Below, in pieces: positions 44,769 to 53,161 of a DNA stretch of 64,000 bases. The notes under the pieces are model-generated. The model did no database searches. It saw only the letters and a list, made by a program, of their open reading frames with translations, and was not told the origin of the DNA. The position numbers and the translations under genes are program-made. The number at the start of each line of letters is the position of its first letter. Positions within the stretch are counted from its first letter, which is position 1. The stretch covers positions 57,134-121,133 of the forward strand of contig NZ_JABFHI010000007.1 in NCBI RefSeq assembly GCF_013112225.1. Reading direction: 5' to 3'. The stretch comes from Vreelandella azerica. GTDB lineage: Bacteria; Pseudomonadota; Gammaproteobacteria; Pseudomonadales; Halomonadaceae.

Positions 44769-45145
44769 CTACGCTCCCCAGGTACCAACTCGCCAACCAT
44801 TGCAGTGCGCCTCGCTCTGCCAGATTTTATCGTCCCACGGCACCTGTTCATCGCGGTTGAAGATTACCAGATGCGCTTCATCTGCCCCTACACGATCGGC
44901 GTAGTCGGCGGTCTGTTCCAGCCCCTTGGCCAGCACTGCCTCGCGGCTTTGATGCTGAAGCTTAAGTTCAATCACCACACGCTGCACCGGGCCGGTAAAG
45001 CCCTGCGCTTCATCCAGCGGCCACTCGATAAACAGATCCGTGCGCTTGCGCCCTAAACCATATTCACGGCTGATCCGCCCGCCGCCATTGATAATCTGTT
45101 ACAGAAACGCCTGCATCAACAGCTACCGCCCAGTTTCCTTATATC
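44769..45145 (-). pseudogene. AAA-PD-(D/E)XK protein, copy 3, C-terminal fragment
   Basis: Only the nuclease-side end is left: GRISREYG...RTDLFIEW, VVIELKLQHQSREAVLAKGL, AEAHLVIFNRDEQVP-like residues and the stop after GTWGA. Homology to copies 1 and 2 ends near 45145, where IS-end sequence (GACATCCTCCCC) begins, so the insertion or a linked deletion removed the ATPase part. Confidence 0.8.
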
Positions 45146-45154
45146 CTCGAAAAG

Positions 45155-45334
45155 TTTGACATCCTCCCCAATGAAAGGGACTCCTCCCCTCCTGAAGCTT
45201 CGAGGAGCTATATTGATAGTGAACACATAAATCAATGGGAAAAGGGGAAGAGTCATGAATCAGAATACGGCGATTGGCATTGATTTGGCAAAGCGAGTTT
45301 TTCAAGTGTGCATCATCGACACACGTAACCAACA
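45155..45334 (+). mobile_element. IS110-family left end and transposase N-terminus
   Basis: Starts with TTTGACATCCTCCCC, as at 541-811, followed by ATG 45255 after GGGGAAG. It encodes MNQNTAIGIDLAKRVFQVC and IIDTRNQ, the IS110 DEDD N-terminus with the first catalytic Asp (GIDLAK). It is cut at 45334 by an IS66 fragment. Nonfunctional. Confidence 0.75.
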
Positions 45335-45582
45335 GGGTGGCACCGGTAAGCCGCGTACGTTCAAGCGTTTTTCCCAGAGCAGCAGATCGGCTAAGGTGAG
45401 TCCCTGTTGCGTCGCGTATTCGTTGAGAGACATCTCCCGCACTGAGGCGTGATACAGATGCCCGAGCCAAAACGCCTGCATGGCATTGAGTTCTTGGATC
45501 ATGAGGCTCTCCTGGATTTAAGAGAACCTCAGTGTGGTCAGTAAAACGCACTATGAGAAGATGTGGTTAATGGATCGTTTAC
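45335..45582 (-). mobile_element. IS66 right-end fragment with tnpA start
   Basis: Nearly the same as 47697-47941: the first 55 residues of IS66 TnpA (start 45502, MIQELNAMQAFWLGHLYHAS) plus the terminal inverted repeat ending GGATCGTTTAC at 45582. It is older than the complete element 20 bases away, since it differs at a few bases (TTAATGG for TTAGTGG). Confidence 0.8.
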
Positions 45583-45639
45583 GTTGCCGAGCACCGAAAG
45601 ATGTAAACGATCCACTAACCGCATCTGGGCAGGTATCGC

Positions 45640-47252
45640 TTAGGCGGGTAATGTGTCCTTCCAGTACCAGGGTAGCAGCGCCGTGAGGTCGTCGTCTTCG
45701 TCAAGTGTGGGCAGCATGTCGAAGACGTATTGCAGATAGTCGTAAGGTGAGAGGCCGTTGGCTTTGGCCGTTTCGATCAAACTGTAGATCGCTGCACTCG
45801 CCTGAGCACCGCTTGACGTATGGCTGAACAGCCAGTTCTTGCGGCCGACCACGAAGGGACGGATGGCATTTTCGGCCGGATTGTTATCCAGCGGGATGCG
45901 CCCATCGTCGAGAAAGCGGGTGAGTCGATCCCACTGACCATCCAGGTAGTGCAGTGCCTTGCCCAGGGCGCTTTTCGGGAGCACCGCAGGCAGTGATTTA
46001 TCCAGCCAGGTGCGTAACTGCTCGATGATTGGCCGACTTTTCTGCTCGCGCAGCGCGTGACGCGCCTGGGGTGCAAGCGCTTTGGCCTGTTTTTCCACGG
46101 CGTAGAGTTTGCCCATCTGGTTGAGTCCCCAGTCGGCCTTGCCGGTTTTACCTTTGAGTTGCACCTTCTGCGCCTCGATGAACTTGCGACGGGCGTGAGC
46201 CCAGCAACCCGCGTGGGTGATGCCATTACGCCGCACAACCTCGGCATAACCTTCATAGCCATCGGTGACCAGGCAGCCGTTGTAATCGCCCAACAAGCGT
46301 AGGGGAACACGGCCGGCACGGCTGGGGTCATAGTCGAACAACACCACCTGTTGCCCAGGCGGTCCACCGCGTTGCACCCACATATAAGATTGGGTGCTGG
46401 CCTTACGGCCTTCTTCCTGACTCACCTGTAGGGTGGTCTCATCCATGTGGATCAGCGGCGCCTTCAGCAGCTGCGTACGTAGCGTTTCGATCAGCGGCAA
46501 GAGGCGTTGGCCCGCCTGCACCATCCAGCGGGCCAGGGTGTTGCGGGGGATGTCAGCGCCGTGGCGAGCAAAGATCTGGCTCTGCCGGTAAAGCGGCAAG
46601 GCATCCTGGTATTTCGCCGTAGCGACATAGGCCAGCAAGGTGGCGCTAGCATTGCTCTTGGGCAGCAGCTTGGCAGGCACCGGGGCTGTCTTGACGTTTT
46701 CTTCGCAGGTGGGGCAGGCGTATTTGCGTCGCACATGACGGATCACTTCCACCCGTGCAGGTATCACGTGAAGCTCTTCGCTGACCTCTTCACCAATGAC
46801 CTTAAGCTCGGTGCCGTCTTCAGCGCAGCAACGTTCAGTATCGTCCAACTCATGCACCACCTCGACGCGGGGCAGTTCAGGTGGCAAGGCGACGCGCCCG
46901 CCACGGGTACGCTTTTTGGCCGGAGGTGCGGCATTATCAGACGATGCTTCAGACGCGTCGTCATCGTCGACGTCAGCGTGCACTTCATCCGCTGCACGCT
47001 CGTCTTCGTCGACGATGAGCTCGGCCTCATTGATCAGTAGGTCACCCTGTTGGATGCCGTACTTCTCCGTTGAAGGGCCAAATTGGCGTTCCAGTGCCAG
47101 GCGGAACTGCTCATAAAGCGACTGTTTGGTGGCTTCCCACTGCGCTTCTTTTTTTCCATCAGGCGATGAAGTTGCGCGATCTCTTCCTGCTGCGCTTTGA
47201 TCTGGCGCTGCAGCTGAGAGATATCTTTGGTGGGGGAAGCCGTGTTTTTCAT
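45640..47252 (-). CDS. tnpC: IS66 transposase TnpC, frameshifted
   Basis: About 537 aa. N-terminal coiled coil (QLQRQIKAQQEEIAQLHRLM), an acidic stretch, a zinc-binding CPTCEENV segment, then the DDE core: IHMDETTLQV, LVTDGYEGYAEV and NNPAENAIRPFVVGRKNW. The break at the seven-T run (47149-47155) needs an eighth; the joined reading is MEKKEAQWEATKQSLYEQF. If the shift is real the element is non-autonomous. Confidence 0.92.
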
Positions 47253-47296
47253 GCGTCAGAGCATATCAAAAAACACCTTGAAAGAGGAGTAAAAAA

Positions 47297-47653
47297 TCAT
47301 CCAACACACTGAAAATCCAATGCTTTATGAGGCTTCATGGCGTTCAAGTCATAGCCGTCCAGCAACCAGTTAAGTTCCTGGCCGGTTAACGTCACGGCGT
47401 CACCGTCCAGGTGCGTTGGCCACTTGAATCGCTCACGCTCCAGGCGTTTATACCAGACCACAAAGCCGTTACGCTCCCAGAACAGCAGCTTAATCTTGTT
47501 TCGCTGGCGATTGCCAAAAACAAACAGCGCCTTATCAAACGGGTTCAGCTCCATAGCCTCCTGGACCAGCAACGCCAGGCCATCAATCTGCTTGCGCATG
47601 TCCACCGGTTCGCGGCACAGGTAGACGATCAGGTCGGTACTGGGGCGGATCAT
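47297..47653 (-). CDS. tnpB: IS66 TnpB accessory protein
   Basis: 118 aa, intact: MIRPSTDLIVYLCREPVDMR, GLALLVQEAMELNPFDKALF and FWERNGFVVWYKRLERERF are the IS66 Orf2 (PF05717) signature. It starts in ATGA overlap with tnpA. Not related to the TnpB nuclease of IS605. Confidence 0.92.
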   Translation of the reverse strand: MIRPSTDLIVYLCREPVDMRKQIDGLALLVQEAMELNPFDKALFVFGNRQRNKIKLLFWERNGFVVWYKRLERERFKWPTHLDGDAVTLTGQELNWLLDGYDLNAMKPHKALDFQCVG

Positions 47654-47862
47654 GGCGTCACCGTCACTTGCACAAACCGGGCAGGCCGATGACGGGGTGG
47701 CACCGGTAAGCCGCGTACGTTCAAGCGTTTTTCCCAGAGCAGCAGATCGGCTAAGGTGAGTCCCTGTTGCGTCGCGTATTCGCTGAGAGACATCTCCCGC
47801 ACTGAGGCGTGATACAGATGCCCGAGCCAAAACGCCTGCATGGCATTGAGTTCTTGGATCAT
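47650..47862 (-). CDS. tnpA: IS66 TnpA accessory protein
   Basis: 70 aa. The ATG at 47862 has CAGGAG six bases before it. An N-terminal helix-turn-helix-like segment (EYATQQGLTLADLLLWEKRL) is followed by VPPRHRPARFVQVTVTP. This is a short IS66 TnpA type, needed with TnpB and TnpC for transposition in related elements. Confidence 0.85.
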   Translation of the reverse strand: MIQELNAMQAFWLGHLYHASVREMSLSEYATQQGLTLADLLLWEKRLNVRGLPVPPRHRPARFVQVTVTP

Positions 47863-47882
47863 GAGCTCTCCTGAATTTAAGA

Positions 47883-48000
47883 GAACCTCAGTGTGGTCAG
47901 CAAAACGCACTATGAGAAGATGTGGTTAGTGGATCGTTTACGAACCTCAGTGTGGTCAGCAAAACGCACTATGAGAAGATGTGGTTAGTGGATCGTTTAC
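47883..48000. repeat. 59-bp tandem duplication of the IS66 right end
   Basis: GAACCTCAGTGTGG...GGATCGTTTAC occurs at 47883-47941 and, identically, at 47942-48000. Each copy ends with the terminal inverted repeat. Confidence 0.97.
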
Positions 48001-48008
48001 CGAAAGAT

Positions 48009-48270
48009 GAAAAACAGGTCAGACCGGCCTTCTCAAAACCTGTCGAAGGGTTGGGCTCTTAGAAGCCACCTCCCCTCTGAGGAGAGAAGGCGCGCGTCAT
48101 TCATTAGGGTCAGGGGTTAGCTACCCCACTAAGAGACCGACTATACGCACGCATCGGCTTACGTTTTTCAGACATCGGCGCTTGCAACCGGGGAGGAGTC
48201 CCTATACTCCCTTCGCACTTCGCGACTCAGGAAGTGGTTTTACGCGCTTCTGGATAAGAAAAGCCGCGCA
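48009..48270 (-). mobile_element. IS200/IS605 right-end remnant
   Basis: Matches 1210-1510 and then, out of order, 1096-1150 of this window (AGGTCAGACCG..., GGGTTAGCTACCCC, GGGGAGGAGTCCC..., CTTCGCGACTCAGGAAG). No coding sequence. It was the target of the IS66 insertion and abuts the adaptor gene's stop at 48277, so it may have clipped the adaptor's last residues or a following gene. Confidence 0.6.
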
Positions 48271-48276
48271 TTCTGG

Positions 48277-48999
48277 TCAAAAATAGCAATTAATACCCGG
48301 AGGAATGATGTAATCAGAATTATCCAAATCCAAATAAACCACAAATGTGCCACTTGAAGGATCGAAACGATCAACATTTGTGACTTCAGCAGACATTGTT
48401 CTAGACACAGGCTCAGTTAAGTCAACATCTACTGTTTCACCTACTGAAAGCTGGCCAAATGCACTCAGAGGAAGCACAAGTTCAATCTCAAGTGGGTTAA
48501 TTTGCATAAGCTGCATTACGGGAGTGTTATCTATGTACTCACCTTCTTCACTATCTAAAGAAGCAACAATTCCTGAGAACGGGGCCTGAATTAATCGATT
48601 TGCTATCCTTGCTTCTGCTAAATTCGCTTGTAGCCTCGCCACGCTAAGCTCGGTATCTATTTCATCACGCTCGCTTTCACTTAAGATACCTCTCTCAATT
48701 AGTCTTTGATTTCTCTGCAGTGTACGTTGCGCAAAAGCGACACGGGCAGACTCAAGCGCGAGACTTGCTTCCTCAACGTCAGTTGTAAGGCTAAACAGTA
48801 ACTGACCTCTTTCGACTTCTTCTCCACGTTGCACGTCTATCGTGCTTAATAACCCTGGTACTCCACTAGACAGTACAGCGAATCGACTAGGCCCTACCAA
48901 ACAACTAACTGCCTCAGTGCTTGCTTGTGCTGCTAATGGCGCAACAAGCAAGGCAATTACTGACAAACAAGATGATGTACGTGTATATATTTTCAACAT
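48277..48999 (-). CDS. Periplasmic adaptor (HlyD/RND MFP type)
   Basis: 240 aa. Signal peptide (SVIALLVAPLAAQAS), then a lipoyl half SGVPGLLSTIDVQRGEEVERG, a short alpha-hairpin (RTLQRNQRLIERGILSESERDEI), the second half LIQAPFSGIVASLDSEEGEYI, and a beta-barrel region. Unlike the two HlyD fusions of this operon it has no membrane anchor and would be free in the periplasm. The C-terminus (IIPPGINCYF) is close to where adaptors continue with another strand and lies only seven bases from IS debris, so it may be clipped. Last gene of the SecA/M50 operon, 36 bases after secA. Confidence 0.8.
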   Translation of the reverse strand: MLKIYTRTSSCLSVIALLVAPLAAQASTEAVSCLVGPSRFAVLSSGVPGLLSTIDVQRGEEVERGQLLFSLTTDVEEASLALESARVAFAQRTLQRNQRLIERGILSESERDEIDTELSVARLQANLAEARIANRLIQAPFSGIVASLDSEEGEYIDNTPVMQLMQINPLEIELVLPLSAFGQLSVGETVDVDLTEPVSRTMSAEVTNVDRFDPSSGTFVVYLDLDNSDYIIPPGINCYF

Positions 49000-49035
49000 A
49001 TTAATTCAACCTACTCTTATAAAAATTACACATGC

Positions 49036-50992
49036 TTACTCTAGACGACCGCTAAACCCTAGTCGCTCGCTACTTTTCCAATCAGCTCGCAGCATACGGG
49101 CACGCTGTTGAGCATGTCGCTTCTCACGCAAACGCTGTGCTTTTTTTTGCCGCTGATAAAGTCTACCCACGTGTTTGTGCCATCCTTGCAGTTCGTCCAA
49201 AATAGTATCTTCTTCGCTGATAGCCCATTCAATTGAGCCAGGATCTCCTTGCCTTGCACATCGTCCTTCGATTTGACGATCAATTCTTGCCGCATCGTGG
49301 AAACCTGCCGCTATAATATGCAAGCCACCTAAAGCTTTAGCAGCATCGTCAAGCTTTATATCGGTGCCACGTCCAGCTATGCTAGTAACAATGGTTACTG
49401 AACCTGAGTATCCAGCCCGGCCTATAACATCTGCTTCATTACTATCTTGACGGGCGTTCAATACGTCATGGTGAGATATATAGTCTGCTAATAGCTTAGA
49501 TAGCTCTTCAGAGTCATTGACATTAACAGTAGTAATTAAAACCGGCCTACCCTCACGTGACTTTTCTAAAGCTTGCTGAGCTACCCACTTCCACCGAGAG
49601 CCATTGTTATCAAAATTATGAACACTTCCTTTCTGGCGACGATTTTTTTGGTGAGGAGGAATAGCTAAAAAGGGGCGCCCATAGGTTTGCCAAAGTTCCT
49701 TTTTCACTTCTTTTGCTGTGCCGGTCATTCCCGAAAGGTGATGATAGCGACGAAAAAAACGTTGGAAGGTGATTTGCGCAATGGTCTCGTTAGGTGGCGT
49801 ACGTTCACAGCCCTCAAGCACTTCTAGCAACTGCTGTAACCCTTTAGCCCAGCGCCTATCTGAAAGTACCCTACCATTGTGCTCATCAATAATGAGTATC
49901 CTCTTATCCTTCACCAAATAGTGGCGGTCTTTGATGATTTGATGCCTAGCGACAAGCGCCTGATGAGCGAGCCACTCCAGTTTTGCTTTTTGTATTGAAT
50001 TATGCTGCTTTATCTTATTTTTACAAGCTATTTCATCTAAGAGTACGTTTTTTCCTTTAACAGTTAAAAAAGCACGCTTTTTTCAATATCAAAGTGCTCT
50101 CCTTTCTTAAAATTTTCTGTAATTTCAAGAGCTGCAAGAATCAATGAAATGTCAATATCGTGATTTTCATTATCCTCAGCCGATAAAATTAACGGAGTCC
50201 TCGCTTCATCAAGTAACACGCTGTCGGCTTCATCAACGATAGCAAAATGCAGCCCTCGTAGCAGTAGTGAGCGTATTGCAAGACGGCTTTGTAAATTCGC
50301 AGCGTGCGCCTGCAAAGGTGAGCGGACATGATCGAAACGTTTTATATCACGCAGATAATCAAAAACAAGTTCTTTACTGGTGCAATACGTAATATCAGCA
50401 CCGTATGCCTTTCGACGCTCAGCATTAGGCATAGCGTGTACAACTGCATGGACATTTAACCCAAGACGATCATAAATTGGCATCATCAACTCTGCATCAC
50501 GTTGAGATAAGTAATCATTAACGGTGACAACATGCACAGGTATACCTGCCATTGCAGCAGTGGCAGCGGCTAAGGTTGCCGTTAACGTCTTTCCTTCACC
50601 TGTTTGTATTTCAGTCATGCAGCCACGCATTAGTGACATGCCGCCTAGTAGTTGAATATCCCTATGAGGCATTTGTAGCTCTCTTCGAGCAACTTCTCGT
50701 ATTAACGCAAAGTTATTGATCACGTTGGTAACGTTGATACCCGTTTTAAGCAAGTGTCGTCGTTGATTCAGAATAAGCTGATCTAGCGCTGCATCGCATA
50801 GCGGTTCCAGCTTCTTCCCAGAGCGATGGATAAAGGGAAGAAGTGTTTTCAAAGCAAAAAGTGACAGCGCAGAAGGAAAACGAATATACGCTGTCACCCA
50901 TGACCACAGCTGTTCTAACCAGCCAGGCGGTGGTACCGTTTTTTCAGGCCGGTCAACACCATTAATAGGATAGCGATTAATTCCAAAAACAT
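49036..50992 (-). CDS. SecA paralogue (short), frameshifted
   Basis: About 652 aa after repair, against about 900 for housekeeping SecA. Motifs: REVARRELQMPHRDIQLLGG, Walker A MTEIQTGEGKTLTATLAA, VVTVNDYLSQRDAE, Walker B IVDEADSVLLDEARTPLILS, LIIDEHNGR, LSGMTGTAKEVKKEL, SIAGRGTDIKL and RIDRQIEGRCARQGDPGSIE. It ends about 65 residues after that last motif, in a basic tail, so most of the C-terminal helical-scaffold/wing region and the SecB-binding zinc finger are missing. Breaks: six-A run near 50073-50078 needs a seventh (SVLFLTVKGKNVL). Near the start, ATG 50992 with one added T gives MFFGINRYPINGVDRPEKTV in frame. Cytosolic motor, probably for the operon's giant protein. Confidence 0.88.
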
Positions 50993-51007
50993 GGTATTAG
51001 CCTAATG

Positions 51008-53158
51008 TTATCGGTCAAAAAGTGACAAAAAGTTTCGCCTAATATTGTCCCAAAGCCGGAAACCTAAAGGAGAAGGCGTATAAACCAGCTTGATAAACAC
51101 ACGACCTTCAAGCGCTAGAGGTATTTCAGAGCGGATCAAAGGAGTTGCATCAATATCCAATGTGTAGTGCTGTCGATATGCCATAGCTTCTTGAGTCTGC
51201 TCAGGATCTAACGCTACTTGCCCCCCACCTTGTCTCGTAAGGGTAATGCTGGGTATTTCACGTGTAGCGCCTGGAGATATTGCCAATAGCTCGCTTTTAA
51301 ATTCGCGATCACTTCCTGGCAACCTCAGCCTAACTGCTTGTAAATCGCTCACGACCTGAGGCTGTAAGTAACTAGGCAATAGTGACCTAATACGTAGATC
51401 ACTGTCTTGCACAACAGCTCCAATAGTTTGGCCCTGTGCAATATGTTGACCAAGATCGATGCGTTCTTGGCTCAGTCTTACTTGACCGCTTCGAGGACTC
51501 ACTATGCTTGTGCCGGCAGCACGTAATTTAGCGTCAACAAGTCGGCTTTCAACCAAACTTAAATTTTCTTGCTCAATAGCAATTAATTGAGGGTCGCGCA
51601 CCATTGCCTGCATACGAAACTCCGCCTCTCGTCTCTGACTTTCAAGACGAGAAACTTCACTAGCCAACTCAGGCGCATAAAGGTCAGCCATCAACTGCCC
51701 TTCTTCGACGTAGTCTCCATCCTCAACCCACCATTGACGGAGCTCACCGGAAGCACCGGCACGTATACTCGTTGGCTCCCGACTATCTACCACACCGTGA
51801 ATTACCGAAGAATGGGGAATCGGCACAAGAAAAAACCCTACCAACAATATGAGCAAAACGCTTACAAGCAAAATCCACGCTCGCCTTTTTAAGCCTTCCA
51901 ATTGCGTGCCCACCACCATCTCCTTTAATATTTTAAAGCTCGGTAATATGAGAGCCATATACAGAGACCAAATAGCAAGTACCACCCCTATAAAGAAGTA
52001 GCTAGTCGCTACAAAAATAGCGATAAACACCATCAGAAACATGCGATAAATAAAAGAAGTGATTGCATATATAACAAGCCAACAGGACTCTTTCTTAGAG
52101 TCTGCCAAGCTTGTTACATCACGTTTTTTTAGTAAAAAGCGCTTAATGAGATATCCGAGCTGTTGATTTGCACGCTGTCCAAAATTAGGAATTTCTAACC
52201 AGTCTGATAATACATAATAGGCATCAAAGCGCAAAAGAGGATTACCGTTGAAAAGCAGTGTAGAAATCCCTGAAATAATCATAATGTTAAACATTATTGA
52301 ACGCAGCAAACCTGGCTCTGCTAATACCCATACTAACATGGCTAATGCTGCTATAAACAGTTCTACTAAAATACCCGCCGCACCCACTAACATTCTTTGG
52401 TGTTTATCCGGGCATACTGCCACTGCTGATGCGTCAACGTAAGGCACTGGAAAGAAAACTAAAAACATGATGCCGATTTCATGTACTTCTCCTCCTGTGT
52501 CTTTCGTTGTCCAAGCGTGTCCCAACTCATGAATCACCTTAACAGCGGGATACACCAATGCCATGAGCAGCAAGTTGTTCAAGCCTAGTACTCTATCCGC
52601 AAGATTATCCGTTAACGCTTCCCAGTGAATGGCCGCCAATACAACTGCAAAGCCAACAACAGTTAACCAAATCAGAGCTCCCCAGACGCTTAACAATAGT
52701 CTTACATAAGGGTAAGTGACATTAATAAAAGCATCTGGATCAACTAGAGGAATTTTCACGCCTAGAGGAGAACGCATTATCTGCTTAATCTTTTTCAACC
52801 GCCCTTGTCGATTGCGATGTGAAAGTTCGTCGATATCAATATCGTGATACCCTGCAAGAATATTAGCATGATGTAATTTCGCTATGAGCCCTATTAGCTC
52901 ATCTTGTGTAGGCACATCATCGCCAATTTCATGACTCACCTCATCCCAAATGTTCTGCAACGTAGACGAGCCATCAAGCCGACCAATCACTTGATAAGCC
53001 TCGGGTGTAAAACGGTGAGCTTGCCCCGTGAGAGAGTCAAATAATACATACCAAGGTGCACCACGATAATCATGGCGATGTATGCTGGTATGTTTGCGTA
53101 GTCGTGGTGCAAGGTGAGCAACACGATGCCATTGATCGCTATAAAGTGAAGCACTCAT
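51008..53158 (-). CDS. PqqD-like/M50 metalloprotease/HlyD fusion protein
   Basis: 716 aa, intact. Residues about 15-110 look like a PqqD-type peptide-binding domain (APWYVLFDSLTGQAHRFTPE...LIAKLHHANIL). About 150-440: membrane domain of a site-2-type protease with VIHELGHAW (zinc ligands, near 209-214) and NGNPLLRFDAYYVLSDWLEI (third-ligand region). About 440-716: one TM and a HlyD-like periplasmic arm (ELRQWWVEDGDYVEEGQLMA, TSIVSPRSGQVRLSQERIDL). The layout resembles YydH-like peptide zinc metalloproteases linked to peptide modification and export. It starts three bases after the GAF-HlyD stop. It may bind and cleave or gate the leader of a secreted substrate in the inner membrane. Confidence 0.85.
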   Translation of the reverse strand: MSASLYSDQWHRVAHLAPRLRKHTSIHRHDYRGAPWYVLFDSLTGQAHRFTPEAYQVIGRLDGSSTLQNIWDEVSHEIGDDVPTQDELIGLIAKLHHANILAGYHDIDIDELSHRNRQGRLKKIKQIMRSPLGVKIPLVDPDAFINVTYPYVRLLLSVWGALIWLTVVGFAVVLAAIHWEALTDNLADRVLGLNNLLLMALVYPAVKVIHELGHAWTTKDTGGEVHEIGIMFLVFFPVPYVDASAVAVCPDKHQRMLVGAAGILVELFIAALAMLVWVLAEPGLLRSIMFNIMIISGISTLLFNGNPLLRFDAYYVLSDWLEIPNFGQRANQQLGYLIKRFLLKKRDVTSLADSKKESCWLVIYAITSFIYRMFLMVFIAIFVATSYFFIGVVLAIWSLYMALILPSFKILKEMVVGTQLEGLKRRAWILLVSVLLILLVGFFLVPIPHSSVIHGVVDSREPTSIRAGASGELRQWWVEDGDYVEEGQLMADLYAPELASEVSRLESQRREAEFRMQAMVRDPQLIAIEQENLSLVESRLVDAKLRAAGTSIVSPRSGQVRLSQERIDLGQHIAQGQTIGAVVQDSDLRIRSLLPSYLQPQVVSDLQAVRLRLPGSDREFKSELLAISPGATREIPSITLTRQGGGQVALDPEQTQEAMAYRQHYTLDIDATPLIRSEIPLALEGRVFIKLVYTPSPLGFRLWDNIRRNFLSLFDR

Positions 53159-53161
53159 GAA

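Larger units (their letters stand above)
45603..48000 (-). mobile_element. Complete IS66-family element with 8-bp target duplication
   Basis: The left end GTAAACGATCCACTAACC (45603) and right end GGTTAGTGGATCGTTTAC (to 48000) are inverted repeats of at least 18 bases. CGAAAGAT occurs directly outside both ends (45595-45602 and 48001-48008), the 8-bp duplication expected for IS66. It carries tnpA, tnpB and tnpC in that order on the minus strand. The right terminal 59 bases are present twice in tandem (47883-47941 and 47942-48000), and the target duplication flanks the outer copy. Confidence 0.92.

Noticed and set aside
37120..45145. A complete DISARM or BREX-like defence island
   Set aside because: Only a SNF2 helicase and AAA-nuclease copies are present; no methyltransferase, DUF1998 or phospholipase-D partner genes were found.
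49036..50992. Housekeeping secA
   Set aside because: About 250 residues too short, lacks the C-terminal zinc finger and the usual context, and sits in an operon with adaptors and a giant protein.
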